64,000 nucleotides of DNA from JALUZX01 sp964561605. GTDB lineage: Bacteria; Planctomycetota; UBA1135; JALUZX01. Within the stretch, counting starts at the first letter, position 1. Each line of letters begins with the position of its first letter. The position numbers and the translations under genes were made by a program. The notes under the pieces are model-generated. The model worked only from the letters and a program-made list of their open reading frames with translations. It was not told the DNA's origin and ran no database searches. Positions 23,798-32,690 of this stretch are shown piece by piece. The DNA is taken from the NCBI GenBank assembly GCA_964561605.1, contig CAZLQD010000029.1, forward strand, positions 259,087 through 323,086. The letters are read 5' to 3'.

Positions 23798-26349
23798 CCT
23801 TTCCTCCTTTCCGTCAGGAAGCGGGCCAGGGCGGCGGCGTCGCGGGGGGGCATCCCGGAGCGGGGACAGAGGCTGTCCTTGTCGGCGCCCCTGGGGTCGA
23901 GAATCCAGTGGTAGACGAACCCCGGCCTCAGCCGCTCGGAGGCCTTCTCGATGTCCGCCCCCAGGATTCCCCCCTTGCCCCCGCGGGAATGGCAGGCAAG
24001 ACAACCGTATTTTCGGAGGAGGGCCGTTCCCTCCCGTGGGGAGGGGGTCTTCACCCGTTCCCCGGCGGGGAAGGATTCCAGGGCGTCCTCCCGGCAGGCG
24101 AACTGGAAGAACCGGACCAGGGTCTCCACCTCGGAGCTGGAGAGGAGGAGCTGGGGCATCTGGACCAGGCGGGGCCTGATGGAGGCGGGTCGCTCCAGGA
24201 AGCCCTTCAGCCAGGCCGGCCTGACCCGGCTCCCCTCGAAGGAGAGTTCGGGGGCGTAGTCTCCTCCACGGCGGCCGAAACTGTGGCAGGTGAGGCAGCT
24301 CTTCTCCCGGACGATCTTCCAGGCCTCGCCTCCCCCCCGGAAAGGTTCCGGGGGAGACGGTTTGGGCACTGGAAGTCGTGCCTTCCTGGTGAGTCCAAGG
24401 AGGAAGGCCGTCACGGCGAGGGCCTCCCTCCTGGTGAGGTGGGGCACGGGCATGAGGAGTTCCCCGCCGAAGGCCCGGGGATCCTGGAGCTTGAGCAGGG
24501 TCCAGCTCTCCACGGTCCGGGGTATGTCCTCCCTGGGGCCGAAGTCCAGGTCCTTGATCTCCTTGTCACCGTAATCTGAGAGATCGCTCCCGGCGGGGGC
24601 GTCGCCTTCGTGGCCCGGGATGCTGTGGCAACCGGCGCAGCCGAGTTCCAGGACGAGGCTCCTGCCCCGCTCCAGGACGGCCCGGTCCCGCGATGGGCGG
24701 CGGGGAAGGCCGGCGGGGAGGCGGGGACCGGCATCGCCCTCCTCTTCTTCCCCTCCGCCGAATTCAGGGTCCCTCAGGATGGATTCCACCAGTCCGAGGA
24801 TCTGCCCTTCCGTGAGACCGATCTTCGGCATCCGGCTCTCGGGATAGAGAGCGTGGGGATCCTCCAGGTGCCGGTAGAGCCAGTCCCTGGAGATCCTGGC
24901 GCCGGCGTTGGAGAGATCGGGGGCGTAGACCCCTGCGTCGCCCCCCTTCCCCTCCCGGGGGTGGCAGTCGGCGCACTGGACCCTGGACCAGGCCTTCCTT
25001 CCCCTCTCCAGGAGGGCGTCCAGGCGGTCCAGTTCCTCGTCGGACATGTCGTCTTCCTTCTTCGCGAGCCAGGCGGGCCGGGGGGCGGGGCGGATCTTCC
25101 GCCCGGGAAGGGAGAAGAGGTAGGAGACCACCGCGTAGAGGTCCCGGCCCTTCCGGTCCCAGCGGAATCGGGGCATCCGGGCGTCCTTCCTGACCTTTCC
25201 GGGATCCCGGACCCACTCCAGGGCCCTTTCGAAGCCGAGCTTCGCCGGGACCTGGTCCAAGGGAGGGGCGGGATGGCTCTTCACGGGGAAGCCGGGAGTC
25301 ACATGGCATCCGAAGCAGAGGTTCCGCTCGAAGGCCTTCAGGCCGAGGGAGAGGGCGGGGGCGCCGGGAAGTTCGCCCCTCATGGCCGTCCTGTCCCGGC
25401 CGTCCAGGAGCCTGTGGCAGGTCCCGCAACGGCCCTGGGCCGCCGGTCCCCGGAGGATCTCCCTGGGGTAGGAAGGATCGAATCCGTGGGGTGAGGCCAG
25501 GTCGTCCAGGGCCGTGCCGTAACCTTCGTGGCAGGCGACGCACCCGAAGCGCGAAGGGGGGTGATGGACCAGGTAGTCCCCGGGGTGTTTGCGGAAGGGG
25601 GGCTTCTCCAGCCCGGGCATCCCGTCCCTCATGGCCATGTGGCATGTGAGGCACCGCTCCACGCGGCCAGCGGATTCCAGGTAGATCTGCTCCACCCGGG
25701 GGGTGAAACGGGCCAGGATCCCCCGGGTCTTCTCGAGGGATTTCAAATTGACCGAAATCTCTTCGAATGGGCGCTCGGCGGCCCGTAGAGGTTCCTCGAT
25801 CCTGTCCAGTTCGGCCAGGGCCTCCTCTTCCCGGTCCCCCGCCTCCAGGAGTTTCCTCTCCAGGTCGCGGAGTTCCTTTTCCAGTTCGGTCCCCGGCCTC
25901 GACTCGGGCCCTGCTCCCCGGGAGAGGAGCTGGAGCTTCCTCCCGTTGACTTCCCGGGACCGTTCCCTGAGCAGGGCGATCCTCTTGCGGATCGACCGGA
26001 GCCGCCCTTCCAGTTCCAGGACTTTCCTTCCCAGGGGGCTTTCCGGCGAAAAGGCCCTGCGGACCTTCTCCCTGCCCGCCAGGAGTCTCTTCCCTTGGGG
26101 GCTTTCCAGGAAGGCCCTGATCCGGGCCTTCTCGGACCGGATCTCCCTGTCCAGGACCTCCAGGGCCCGGCGGGCGTATTCCCTCTGGTAGGCCTTCCAG
26201 GGCCTTCGGGCCACGGTTTCGTCCCAAACGGCCCAGGCCAGGCAGGCCAGCAGGGCCAGGACGAGCCCCAGGATCAGGGGGGCCCAGGACCGGTCCGGGA
26301 AGGGGTCCTTCCCGGCGGGTTCCCTCAGATGTTGGCTCTTGGAATCCAC
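23794..26349 (-). CDS. Membrane-anchored octahaem cytochrome c of a bc-type complex
   Basis: 851 residues if it starts at GTG 26349, which overlaps the cytochrome b gene by 25 bp; CTG 26328 is an alternative and neither has a Shine-Dalgarno, so translational coupling is likely. One N-terminal helix (APLILGLVLALLACLAWAVW) anchors it. About 140 residues of charged coiled coil follow (for example REIRSEKARIRAFLESPQG). Then come eight CxxCH motifs: CLTCH, CVACH, CGTCH, CFGCH, CADCH, CAGCH, CLTCH, CLACH. Several Met-Pro motifs (MPRF, MPKI, MPVP, MPQL, MPPR) mark cytochrome c-like modules with Met ligation in the second half. It presumably takes electrons from the Rieske/cytochrome b core. Confidence 0.85.
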   Translation of the reverse strand: MDSKSQHLREPAGKDPFPDRSWAPLILGLVLALLACLAWAVWDETVARRPWKAYQREYARRALEVLDREIRSEKARIRAFLESPQGKRLLAGREKVRRAFSPESPLGRKVLELEGRLRSIRKRIALLRERSREVNGRKLQLLSRGAGPESRPGTELEKELRDLERKLLEAGDREEEALAELDRIEEPLRAAERPFEEISVNLKSLEKTRGILARFTPRVEQIYLESAGRVERCLTCHMAMRDGMPGLEKPPFRKHPGDYLVHHPPSRFGCVACHEGYGTALDDLASPHGFDPSYPREILRGPAAQGRCGTCHRLLDGRDRTAMRGELPGAPALSLGLKAFERNLCFGCHVTPGFPVKSHPAPPLDQVPAKLGFERALEWVRDPGKVRKDARMPRFRWDRKGRDLYAVVSYLFSLPGRKIRPAPRPAWLAKKEDDMSDEELDRLDALLERGRKAWSRVQCADCHPREGKGGDAGVYAPDLSNAGARISRDWLYRHLEDPHALYPESRMPKIGLTEGQILGLVESILRDPEFGGGEEEEGDAGPRLPAGLPRRPSRDRAVLERGRSLVLELGCAGCHSIPGHEGDAPAGSDLSDYGDKEIKDLDFGPREDIPRTVESWTLLKLQDPRAFGGELLMPVPHLTRREALAVTAFLLGLTRKARLPVPKPSPPEPFRGGGEAWKIVREKSCLTCHSFGRRGGDYAPELSFEGSRVRPAWLKGFLERPASIRPRLVQMPQLLLSSSEVETLVRFFQFACREDALESFPAGERVKTPSPREGTALLRKYGCLACHSRGGKGGILGADIEKASERLRPGFVYHWILDPRGADKDSLCPRSGMPPRDAAALARFLTERRKG

Positions 26350-27218
26350 GGCACGACCAGGATGTAGTTCACCTTCAAAAGGAGATGGAGGAGGATCTTC
26401 ACGACGACGCCCAGCATGGTCCCCGCGAGAAAGACGAAGAGGAGGAAACGGCCCCTTCCCATGCTCTTCCATCCCCGCGGGTCCGACCTCCGGAGAACGG
26501 CCCGGGATGAAATTCCTACAAGGGTATACCAGAGGAGGAGGAGGGCGAGGCCCGCGAGGAAGGAGGGAATTCCCGGCGGAATCCCCAGGACTTCCGGGAG
26601 AGGTCTCAGGGGCGTGGTCAGGGCCGCCCTGTTGGGGTCCCACTTCTCCCAGGGCCAGAACCAGGCCCAACCCGGTCCGCGGCAGAAGGTCCCCACGGCG
26701 ATGAGGCCGCACCAGAGGGCGAAGCCGAAGAGGAACAGGGTGAGGGCCAGGGGACGTTCCCGGAGAGTGTACCTTCCGTTCCCCGCCGGGTTTGGATCCA
26801 GGTAGGGGATGGAGGCCAGGCCCAGGGTGATGAGCAGGGGGAGAACCACGCCGGCGATCCAGGGATCGAAGTAGACCAGGATCTCCTGGAGACCGAGGAA
26901 GTACCAGGGAGCCTTGGCCGGGTTGGGCATGACCGCGGGATCGGCCTTCTCCTGGAGGGGGGCGTTCACAAGGAGGGACCAGCAAAGGAGGAGGATGGTC
27001 ACGGCCAGGGCGGCGGCAAGCTCCCTCTTGAGGAGGTGGGGCCAGGTGGGCACCCTGGAGGGCCCTTCCCCGGGAGGGGAGTGGGGGCCGTCCCTCGGGA
27101 GCCTGTCCTGCCGGGCCCCGAGAAGGAGGAAGGCGAGGACGGCAAGGGGGAAGAGGATCACCAGGCCCAGGATGGGGAGGGTGTCCGGGTCGGAGAGGCG
27201 GACCAGGATCTCATGCAT
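26325..27218 (-). CDS. Cytochrome b C-terminal subunit (subunit IV / PetD-like)
   Basis: 297 residues from ATG 27218; AAGGAG lies just upstream and the start overlaps the cytochrome b stop by 8 bp. Contains the quinol-site region PNPAKAPWYFLGLQEILVYFDPW (PEWY-equivalent PWYF), the GLASIPYLDPNPAGNGRY segment, and further helices ending near the C-terminus (VVVKILLHLLLKVNY). This is the split arrangement of b6f-type complexes, though with extra helices beyond chloroplast subunit IV. Part of the menaquinol or quinol:acceptor oxidoreductase encoded here. Confidence 0.88.
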   Translation of the reverse strand: MHEILVRLSDPDTLPILGLVILFPLAVLAFLLLGARQDRLPRDGPHSPPGEGPSRVPTWPHLLKRELAAALAVTILLLCWSLLVNAPLQEKADPAVMPNPAKAPWYFLGLQEILVYFDPWIAGVVLPLLITLGLASIPYLDPNPAGNGRYTLRERPLALTLFLFGFALWCGLIAVGTFCRGPGWAWFWPWEKWDPNRAALTTPLRPLPEVLGIPPGIPSFLAGLALLLLWYTLVGISSRAVLRRSDPRGWKSMGRGRFLLFVFLAGTMLGVVVKILLHLLLKVNYILVVPWIPRANI

Positions 27219-27996
27219 CTCCTTCCTCCTCCTTCCCGGGGAGCTCCTCCCCGCCGGAGATCCCTCCGTCCTTGCGGATGCGCCAGAAGTGGACGATGCA
27301 GAGGAGGAAGATCGCTGCGGGAAGGGCCACACAGTGCCAGACATAGGACCGTAGGACCGTAATCTCGCCGAAGGCGCTCTCCCCCCGGAGCCAGAAGGCG
27401 ATGTCGTTCTTCTCGGTAAGACCCAGGGCTTCGCCCAGGGGGCCCTGGTGGCCCAGGAGGGGCGTGGAGGCCGCCATGTGGCCGGCCACGGTTCCGGCGG
27501 CCTGGGCGAGCTGGTCCATGGGGAGGAGATAGCCCGTGAAGGAAAGGAGCAGGGTCAGGACCAGGAGGCCCACTCCCACGACCCAGTTGAATTCCCTCGG
27601 CTTCTTGTAGCTTCCCGTCATGAAGACCCTGAGCATGTGGAGCCAGACGGTGAGCACCATGAGGTGGGCCGCCCAGCGGTGCATGTTGCGGAGAAGAGGC
27701 CCGTAGGGGACGTCGTGCCGGAGCCTCTGCATGTCTTCCCAGGCGCAGGCAGCCGTGGGCCTGTAGTAGAACATGAGCAGGATCCCCGTGACGGTGAGGA
27801 CCAGGAGGAGGAAGAAGGAGATCCCTCCCAGGCCCCAGGTCCAGGAGAACTCGAGGGCCTTCCGCTTCACGTAGGGTGGATGGACGTGGAGAAATACGTT
27901 TGAGCGGACGGCCTTGGCCCCTTCGCGGGGATTCCGGGGAAGGGGCGTCCGGAAGATGCTTCTCCAGAATCGGCTCCTCCTGAGGCCCTCCGCCAT
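27211..27996 (-). CDS. Cytochrome b N-terminal subunit (cytochrome b6-like)
   Basis: 261 residues. Two haem-ligand His pairs are visible: NMHRWAAHLMVLTVWLHMLRV (His-x13-His) and YVWHCVALPAAIFLLCIVHFW (His-x14-His, the b6 spacing). The Qo-side segment is SFTGYLLPMDQLAQAAGTV. Four helices make this the b6-type half; the remaining helices are in the following gene. It carries two b haems and oxidises quinol together with the Rieske protein encoded 19 bp upstream. Confidence 0.9.
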   Translation of the reverse strand: MAEGLRRSRFWRSIFRTPLPRNPREGAKAVRSNVFLHVHPPYVKRKALEFSWTWGLGGISFFLLLVLTVTGILLMFYYRPTAACAWEDMQRLRHDVPYGPLLRNMHRWAAHLMVLTVWLHMLRVFMTGSYKKPREFNWVVGVGLLVLTLLLSFTGYLLPMDQLAQAAGTVAGHMAASTPLLGHQGPLGEALGLTEKNDIAFWLRGESAFGEITVLRSYVWHCVALPAAIFLLCIVHFWRIRKDGGISGGEELPGKEEEGDA

Positions 27997-28015
27997 CCCC
28001 GGCTCCTCCTTTCGG

Positions 28016-28558
28016 TCAAACCCTGCCGGGGCGGACGGGAAGGAAGCTTCCCGGGCCGCTCCAGGATCCGTCCCGGCGCTTGTGGATCCGCCTGCCCAGG
28101 TCGACTACCAGCCTGCCCCGGGCGTCCAGGGAGACGGGGAACCGCTCCAGGGGGGTCGGCGCCGGACCCTCCAGGTTGGTCCCGTCCATGGCGAAACCGC
28201 TTCCGTGGCAGGGACACTTGAACTTCTTCACCGCTTCCACCCAGGCCGGGGTGCACCCCAGGTGGGTGCACCGGGCGTAGAGGGCGTAGATACCTTCCCT
28301 TGTGCGGACGATCCAGACCCTGTGGGAGGCTAGGAACCGCTGGTCCACGGCCCCCACCTTGAATTCCTCCACCGGGCCGGCCCGGAGGAATCGGGGTCCT
28401 TCCAGGCGGGTCCTGGGAAAGAGGGTGCGGATCCAGATCGCCACCTGGGCCGCGAGGAAGGCGAAGATTCCCAGGACCCCGAGGCGCCTGAGGATCCGCC
28501 TCCGGGAGAGTTCCTTCTCCGTGGTTTCCGGTTTCCTGGTCTCTTCGGTGGATTCCAT
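28016..28558 (-). CDS. Rieske iron-sulphur protein
   Basis: 180 residues. N-terminal basic stretch (SRRRILRRLG) and a single helix (VLGIFAFLAAQVAIWIRTLF), as in uncleaved Rieske anchors, possibly Tat-dependent. Cluster ligands Cys97-x-His99 in CTHLGC and Cys115-x-x-His118 in CPCHGSGF, with the disulphide Cys102 and Cys117. Binds the [2Fe-2S] cluster of the bc-type complex. Its ATG lies 4 bases after the porin-cytochrome stop without its own Shine-Dalgarno, showing tight operon coupling. Confidence 0.9.
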   Translation of the reverse strand: MESTEETRKPETTEKELSRRRILRRLGVLGIFAFLAAQVAIWIRTLFPRTRLEGPRFLRAGPVEEFKVGAVDQRFLASHRVWIVRTREGIYALYARCTHLGCTPAWVEAVKKFKCPCHGSGFAMDGTNLEGPAPTPLERFPVSLDARGRLVVDLGRRIHKRRDGSWSGPGSFLPVRPGRV

Positions 28559-28561
28559 GGC

Positions 28562-29926
28562 TCAGAAGCTGTAGTCCAGGCGAAGGAGGAGGGCGTCGTC
28601 CTCCGTGCCGGGATAGCCGAGGCTCTGGTTCAGGCGTCCCTCCACGGTGAACCTCAGGTTCACCCGGATCAGGGCTGTGGCCGAGAGGACGAAACGGCCC
28701 GTCTCCTGGTCGTCCAGGGCCTTCGTGCCGGGATCCCTGTAGAAGACCTTCTCGTACCGCCCCGTTGCGACGAGCCAGGGGTAGGGGATGTAGCGCAGGG
28801 AGGCGAAGTAGAGGGTGGAGGCGATGTCGTAGTTGGTGTCCAGGCCGTTGTCGTCCTTGCCGTACATCACCCCGCCGTGGAGGTCGAAGACCCACCAGTT
28901 GAGGCGGCCGTCCAGGCCGACCCTGCGGAAGTCGATGTCGTAGTTCTCGTTGCGGTCCGAATCGAAGGCAGTGAACCGTCCGAGCCAGAAGAAGGCGCCC
29001 AGGGTGAAGGAGTTGTCGATGTAGGCCCGGTCCCGGAAGAGGGAATCCCCCTTGCCTCCCTCGCCGTCGTCCTCCTCGTCCTCCGGTTCTTCGCCGGAGA
29101 AACGCATTCCCCCGATCTTCACGGCCAGTCGGCCGTATACGTCCTTGGTGCTGTTGTTGTCCGGGCCGTCGCCGTTTCCGTTGACGGCCCCGAGAACGTA
29201 GTGGAGGCGGTGGAAGAGGATCCCGTGGGCCTCGGCGCCGATCTGGCGGTCCAGGGCGAAGGAGTTCCCCGCCTTGCCCGCCCTGGAGTAGACGGCCGTA
29301 TGGGAGAGATAGGGTGTGGCAGTGATGCGGCGGACGTTGCTCACCCCCAAGAGGCCCGGTTCGAAGAGGCCGAGTTTCAGGTTGAGAGCATACCTGGGAA
29401 GGAGGGTCTCGGAGAGGGCCTCCTCCAGGAGGTTGGAGAACTGGACGTAGTAGCGGATGCCTCCGCCCTGGTGGAAGAAGAATGAGACGTCCTCTCCCAT
29501 GGTTCCGGCGGCCAGGATGTTCACGTCCGTGGGGGCCTGGAAGTTGGCCTTGTCCCTGGTTCCCTCGCTCTGGTCCATTCCCATGGTGACCCTGAAGGAG
29601 ACGGGAGGGAGATTGGGGAGGGTCGTGGGCCAGAGGGCGTTGGGCCAGAGATCCCGCCAGGCCTCGGCCCCCAGGGTCACGGGCTTGTCCTTCACGAACC
29701 AGTCGTCGTCCCGGGGGAACTGGAAGCCGTTCCGGCGGAAGGCCTCTCCGAAGTCGTTGAGCATGGGGAAAGCCACGTGGCAGGTGTTGCAGGAAGTCTT
29801 GTATTTCCTGGAGAAGGCGGGGATGGCCCGGGCCCGGGGATGGGAGAGGAAGAGAAGGAAGAGAGAGAGGAAAAGCAGGGAGAAGGGCCGGAAACCCAAG
29901 CCGTTCCCCTGGTGCCGGGTCTTCAT
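28562..29926 (-). CDS. Outer-membrane barrel with N-terminal c-type haem motif
   Basis: 454 residues; AAGGAG about 9 bases before ATG 29926. Signal peptide to about residue 34 (ends PRARA), then KYKTSCNTCHVAFPMLNDFG with the haem motif CNTCH at 46-50, followed by about 370 residues of alternating strands and turns (VSFFFHQGGGIRYYVQFSNL, RYEKVFYRDPGTK) and a final strand ending in Phe (DALLLRLDYSF). This is the layout of barrel proteins preceded by a monohaem plug or tail. An acidic insert (GEEPEDEEDDGEGG) lies in a long loop. First gene of the operon leading into the Rieske/cytochrome b genes, which suggests a role in carrying electrons to or through the outer membrane. Confidence 0.72.
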   Translation of the reverse strand: MKTRHQGNGLGFRPFSLLFLSLFLLFLSHPRARAIPAFSRKYKTSCNTCHVAFPMLNDFGEAFRRNGFQFPRDDDWFVKDKPVTLGAEAWRDLWPNALWPTTLPNLPPVSFRVTMGMDQSEGTRDKANFQAPTDVNILAAGTMGEDVSFFFHQGGGIRYYVQFSNLLEEALSETLLPRYALNLKLGLFEPGLLGVSNVRRITATPYLSHTAVYSRAGKAGNSFALDRQIGAEAHGILFHRLHYVLGAVNGNGDGPDNNSTKDVYGRLAVKIGGMRFSGEEPEDEEDDGEGGKGDSLFRDRAYIDNSFTLGAFFWLGRFTAFDSDRNENYDIDFRRVGLDGRLNWWVFDLHGGVMYGKDDNGLDTNYDIASTLYFASLRYIPYPWLVATGRYEKVFYRDPGTKALDDQETGRFVLSATALIRVNLRFTVEGRLNQSLGYPGTEDDALLLRLDYSF

Positions 29927-30038
29927 CGCGCCTGCTCCTTAGGGTCGAAGGGGTCTTCCTCCGGTCGCTTGAATTGGGCCATTTTGGCCGGCCCGGGCGA
30001 AAAGTCCAGGAGCGGCCCGGAAGGGGGGAGAAAGGGCC

Positions 30039-32447
30039 TCAAGGCCCGCCGGGCAGGTCCCAGAGAAAGACCCGGCCCCGGGAATCCTTTCCTCCTGAAC
30101 CCTGAACCAGGGCCCGCAGGACGAAGGGACCCTCCGGGACTCTTCCCGGGACCTGGAGGAGGTAGGAAGGATCCCTGTCCATGTTCCCCGTGAAGCCCGG
30201 GTGTCGGTCCCGGGCCAGCTCCTTTCCGTCCTTCCAGAGGGCCGCCCACCGGATGTCCAGGCCGTTCCTGCCTCCCTCGTAACGGAACTCGATCCGTACC
30301 TTCCCGTCGGGGGGAATCTCCTCCACCTTCCATTCCAGGATTTCGAACCCCTTTCCCAGGTCGGCCGGCGTCCAGCCTCCCAGGGCCTTCCAGGGCGCCC
30401 GGTTCCAGATCGCGCCTTCCAGGAGCCTGCCCTGGAAAGACTCCGGCCGGGAGGCGCCCAGGCGCTCCAGGGGGCAGACCATCTGGATCCGCCTGGTTCC
30501 CACGAGCCTTCCGTCGGCGTAGAGACTGGTCTTCTTCCTCTCCCCTATGAAGGTGAGGCGCACTTTCTTTTTCAAGGGGACCTGGTAGTCGAAGACGATC
30601 ACGTCCGGGTTGAAGGAGTGCAGGGGGTCCGGGCCGGGGGCCTGCTTGGCCCGAACGCATGCCACGCCCCTCAAGGTGGTCTCTCTTCCGCTTTTACGGT
30701 TCTTCTTTTTCCATGCGAGGTCCAGGTAGAAGGCCGCCAGGTCCGAGGAGAGGAGGACCTCGTCGCCCCCGGCGTCGGTGTGGCGCTCGACGGTGAAGGT
30801 TGCGGTCCAGGGATATTCCAGGTTTCCCGGCTTGCCGGGAAGGTCGAGGGGGTAGTGGGAGTTGGCGATGAACCAGAGGGGTTTCTTTTCCAGGCGCCAG
30901 ACCAGGCCGCCCGGGCCGGCCTGGGCCTTCCGGTCCAGGAGGGTCACCCCGAGGGGGCGGGCCACGCGGGCGGCCCGGGCCCGGAAGGCATCGAACCCGG
31001 GAGATCCCTTGGTTCCCCAAAGCTTCTCCGAGATGGTCATGAGGCTCGGCCATGTGAGACGGGCGATTTCGTTCCAGGTGTATCCTGTGGGGCCGCCGTC
31101 GTTCCAGACGTGGAGCTTGCCCCCCATCAAGCCGGGGGCGCCCGGCTTCAGGACTCCCTTGGGGTCCTTCAGGCGGAAGACCAGGGGGGTCCACTTCTCG
31201 TAGAGGAAGCGGTCGTTCACGCCGTAGTAGGGCATCCCGGGAACGATGTAGGTGTAGAAGTGGGAGGAGTTGATGAACTTGTAACCCGCCCGGGACTTGT
31301 CGAGGGCGTCCGAGGTCGCCCACATGTCGATCCAGATGGACTTGTCCGGCTCCGTGGTGCCCGGCATGTGCTCGTAGCCCGACCAGATCCGGACGATCTT
31401 GTGGTGTTTCCTTTCCAGGTACCTGGCGCATTCGTTGATGTAGCGGCGGAAGAGCCGGCCCAGGCGGGCCCGCTCCTTTTTGTCCCTGACCAGGCCGAGG
31501 CGGTATTCGTCCGTTCCGATGTGGAAGAAGGGGCTCTCGAAGAGGGGGGCGACTTCGTCGAAGACGCGTTTCATGAAGGCCAGGGTTTCGGGCTTGCGGA
31601 GATCCAGGTAGGCCAGGCCGAAGGCGGGCTTGTCCAGGTCGGGGTGGGCCAGGTCCGGGCGAAGGGTGGTGAAGGCCAGGGCGTGGCCCGGGGAGTCGAT
31701 CTCCGGGACGATGTGGACCCCCCGGGCCCGGGCGAAGGCCTGGATCTCCCGGATCTCCTTCCAGGTATAGAAACCGTCCCGGGAGGGGAGGCGGGGAAAG
31801 GCCCGGCTCTCCAGCCTGTAGCCCGGATAGCGGCCCCAGGAGTTGTCGTTCAGGTGCAGGTGGATCTCGTTCATCCTGACCCAGGAGACCATCCGGATCC
31901 AATCCTCGAGCTCATCCGGCGGGAGGAATTTCCGGCCCACGTCGAGGAGGATCGACCGGATGGGCCAGGCCGGCGCGTCCCGGATGGTGCCGCAGGGGAG
32001 GGCGCCGTCGCCGCGGGAGAGGAGGATCTGGAGGATCGTGCGGGAGGCGTAGAAGAGGCCCGCCGGCCCGCCGGCCCGGATGGTGACGCCCGAAGATCTG
32101 GTGGAGATGGTGTAGGCCTCTTTTCCCAGAGAGGCCTCCCGGGCCAGGAAGATGGTTCCGCCCCGGGAGAGGCCGCGCTCCAGGGAGCAGGGGGATCCAA
32201 GGAGCCTCCCCAGGTCGCGTGCGAAGAGTCTCCCCGGCTCCTCGAAGCTCGGGGGGGCCGAAGCATCCAGGACCAGGGGGGCTCCCTGGACGAGGCGGAA
32301 GAGGCCCGGCGATGGAGCCCAACTCCTTGGAGCGGGCACGACTCCCGGCGAGGGAGGCCCGGCGAAGAGGAGGGAGGCTCCGGCGGGAGAGAGAAGGAGG
32401 GCAAGGGCGGCCTGGGCGGGAAAAGGGATCGCTTTTCGACGTTGCAT
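30039..32447 (-). CDS. GH20 beta-N-acetylhexosaminidase, secreted
   Basis: 802 residues with a signal peptide at about 1-29. The GH20b N-terminal domain (about 35-155, TIFLAREASLGKEAYTISTR) is followed by the (beta/alpha)8 barrel beginning WPIRSILLDVGRKFLPPDEL. LHLNDNSWGRYPGYRL and IVPEIDSPGHALAF match conserved strands, and HIGTDEYRLG holds the catalytic Asp-Glu pair (normally HxGGDE, here with Thr for Gly). The C-terminal about 260 residues form additional beta-rich domains. It removes terminal N-acetylglucosamine or galactosamine residues, here probably extracellular for chitin, glycoprotein or mucin-like glycans. It lies 112 bp before the respiratory operon on the same strand; a functional link is not evident. 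Confidence 0.88.
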   Translation of the reverse strand: MQRRKAIPFPAQAALALLLSPAGASLLFAGPPSPGVVPAPRSWAPSPGLFRLVQGAPLVLDASAPPSFEEPGRLFARDLGRLLGSPCSLERGLSRGGTIFLAREASLGKEAYTISTRSSGVTIRAGGPAGLFYASRTILQILLSRGDGALPCGTIRDAPAWPIRSILLDVGRKFLPPDELEDWIRMVSWVRMNEIHLHLNDNSWGRYPGYRLESRAFPRLPSRDGFYTWKEIREIQAFARARGVHIVPEIDSPGHALAFTTLRPDLAHPDLDKPAFGLAYLDLRKPETLAFMKRVFDEVAPLFESPFFHIGTDEYRLGLVRDKKERARLGRLFRRYINECARYLERKHHKIVRIWSGYEHMPGTTEPDKSIWIDMWATSDALDKSRAGYKFINSSHFYTYIVPGMPYYGVNDRFLYEKWTPLVFRLKDPKGVLKPGAPGLMGGKLHVWNDGGPTGYTWNEIARLTWPSLMTISEKLWGTKGSPGFDAFRARAARVARPLGVTLLDRKAQAGPGGLVWRLEKKPLWFIANSHYPLDLPGKPGNLEYPWTATFTVERHTDAGGDEVLLSSDLAAFYLDLAWKKKNRKSGRETTLRGVACVRAKQAPGPDPLHSFNPDVIVFDYQVPLKKKVRLTFIGERKKTSLYADGRLVGTRRIQMVCPLERLGASRPESFQGRLLEGAIWNRAPWKALGGWTPADLGKGFEILEWKVEEIPPDGKVRIEFRYEGGRNGLDIRWAALWKDGKELARDRHPGFTGNMDRDPSYLLQVPGRVPEGPFVLRALVQGSGGKDSRGRVFLWDLPGGP

Positions 32448-32635
32448 GGGCGGAAGACATCCTGGCTCTTGGGTTCCGGGGAGAGCGGGTGAGGCTTCGG
32501 GGAAGAGCCCGGGGGGCCTGGGGCCGTCCCTCCGGCCGTGAACAGAACCAGGATAAGGGAAAGGAAGAGGGGGGAGAAGGAAGGATTTTCCCGGAGGGGG
32601 TGCCGGGAGAAATAAGACGGTAGACCGTATGGAAT

Positions 32636-32676
32636 GCCGAAGCCGCCTCCCCCCGGTGGGGAGAGGCGGCTTCGGC
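32636..32676 (-). terminator. Strong hairpin after the beta-helix gene
   Basis: GCCGAAGCCGCCTC pairs with GAGGCGGCTTCGGC (perfect 14-bp stem, further CCCC/GGGG pairing inside), 14 bp after the stop codon at 32691. Only a weak T/C stretch follows on the coding strand, so it may act as a strong RNA 3' end or as a Rho-assisted terminator. Confidence 0.6.
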
Positions 32677-32690
32677 GGCGCCGGGCGGGA

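Noticed and set aside
30201..32492. Long plus-strand open frame over the GH20 gene
   Set aside because: Shadow of a clear GH20 protein; product rich in G, V, E, D repeats without domains.
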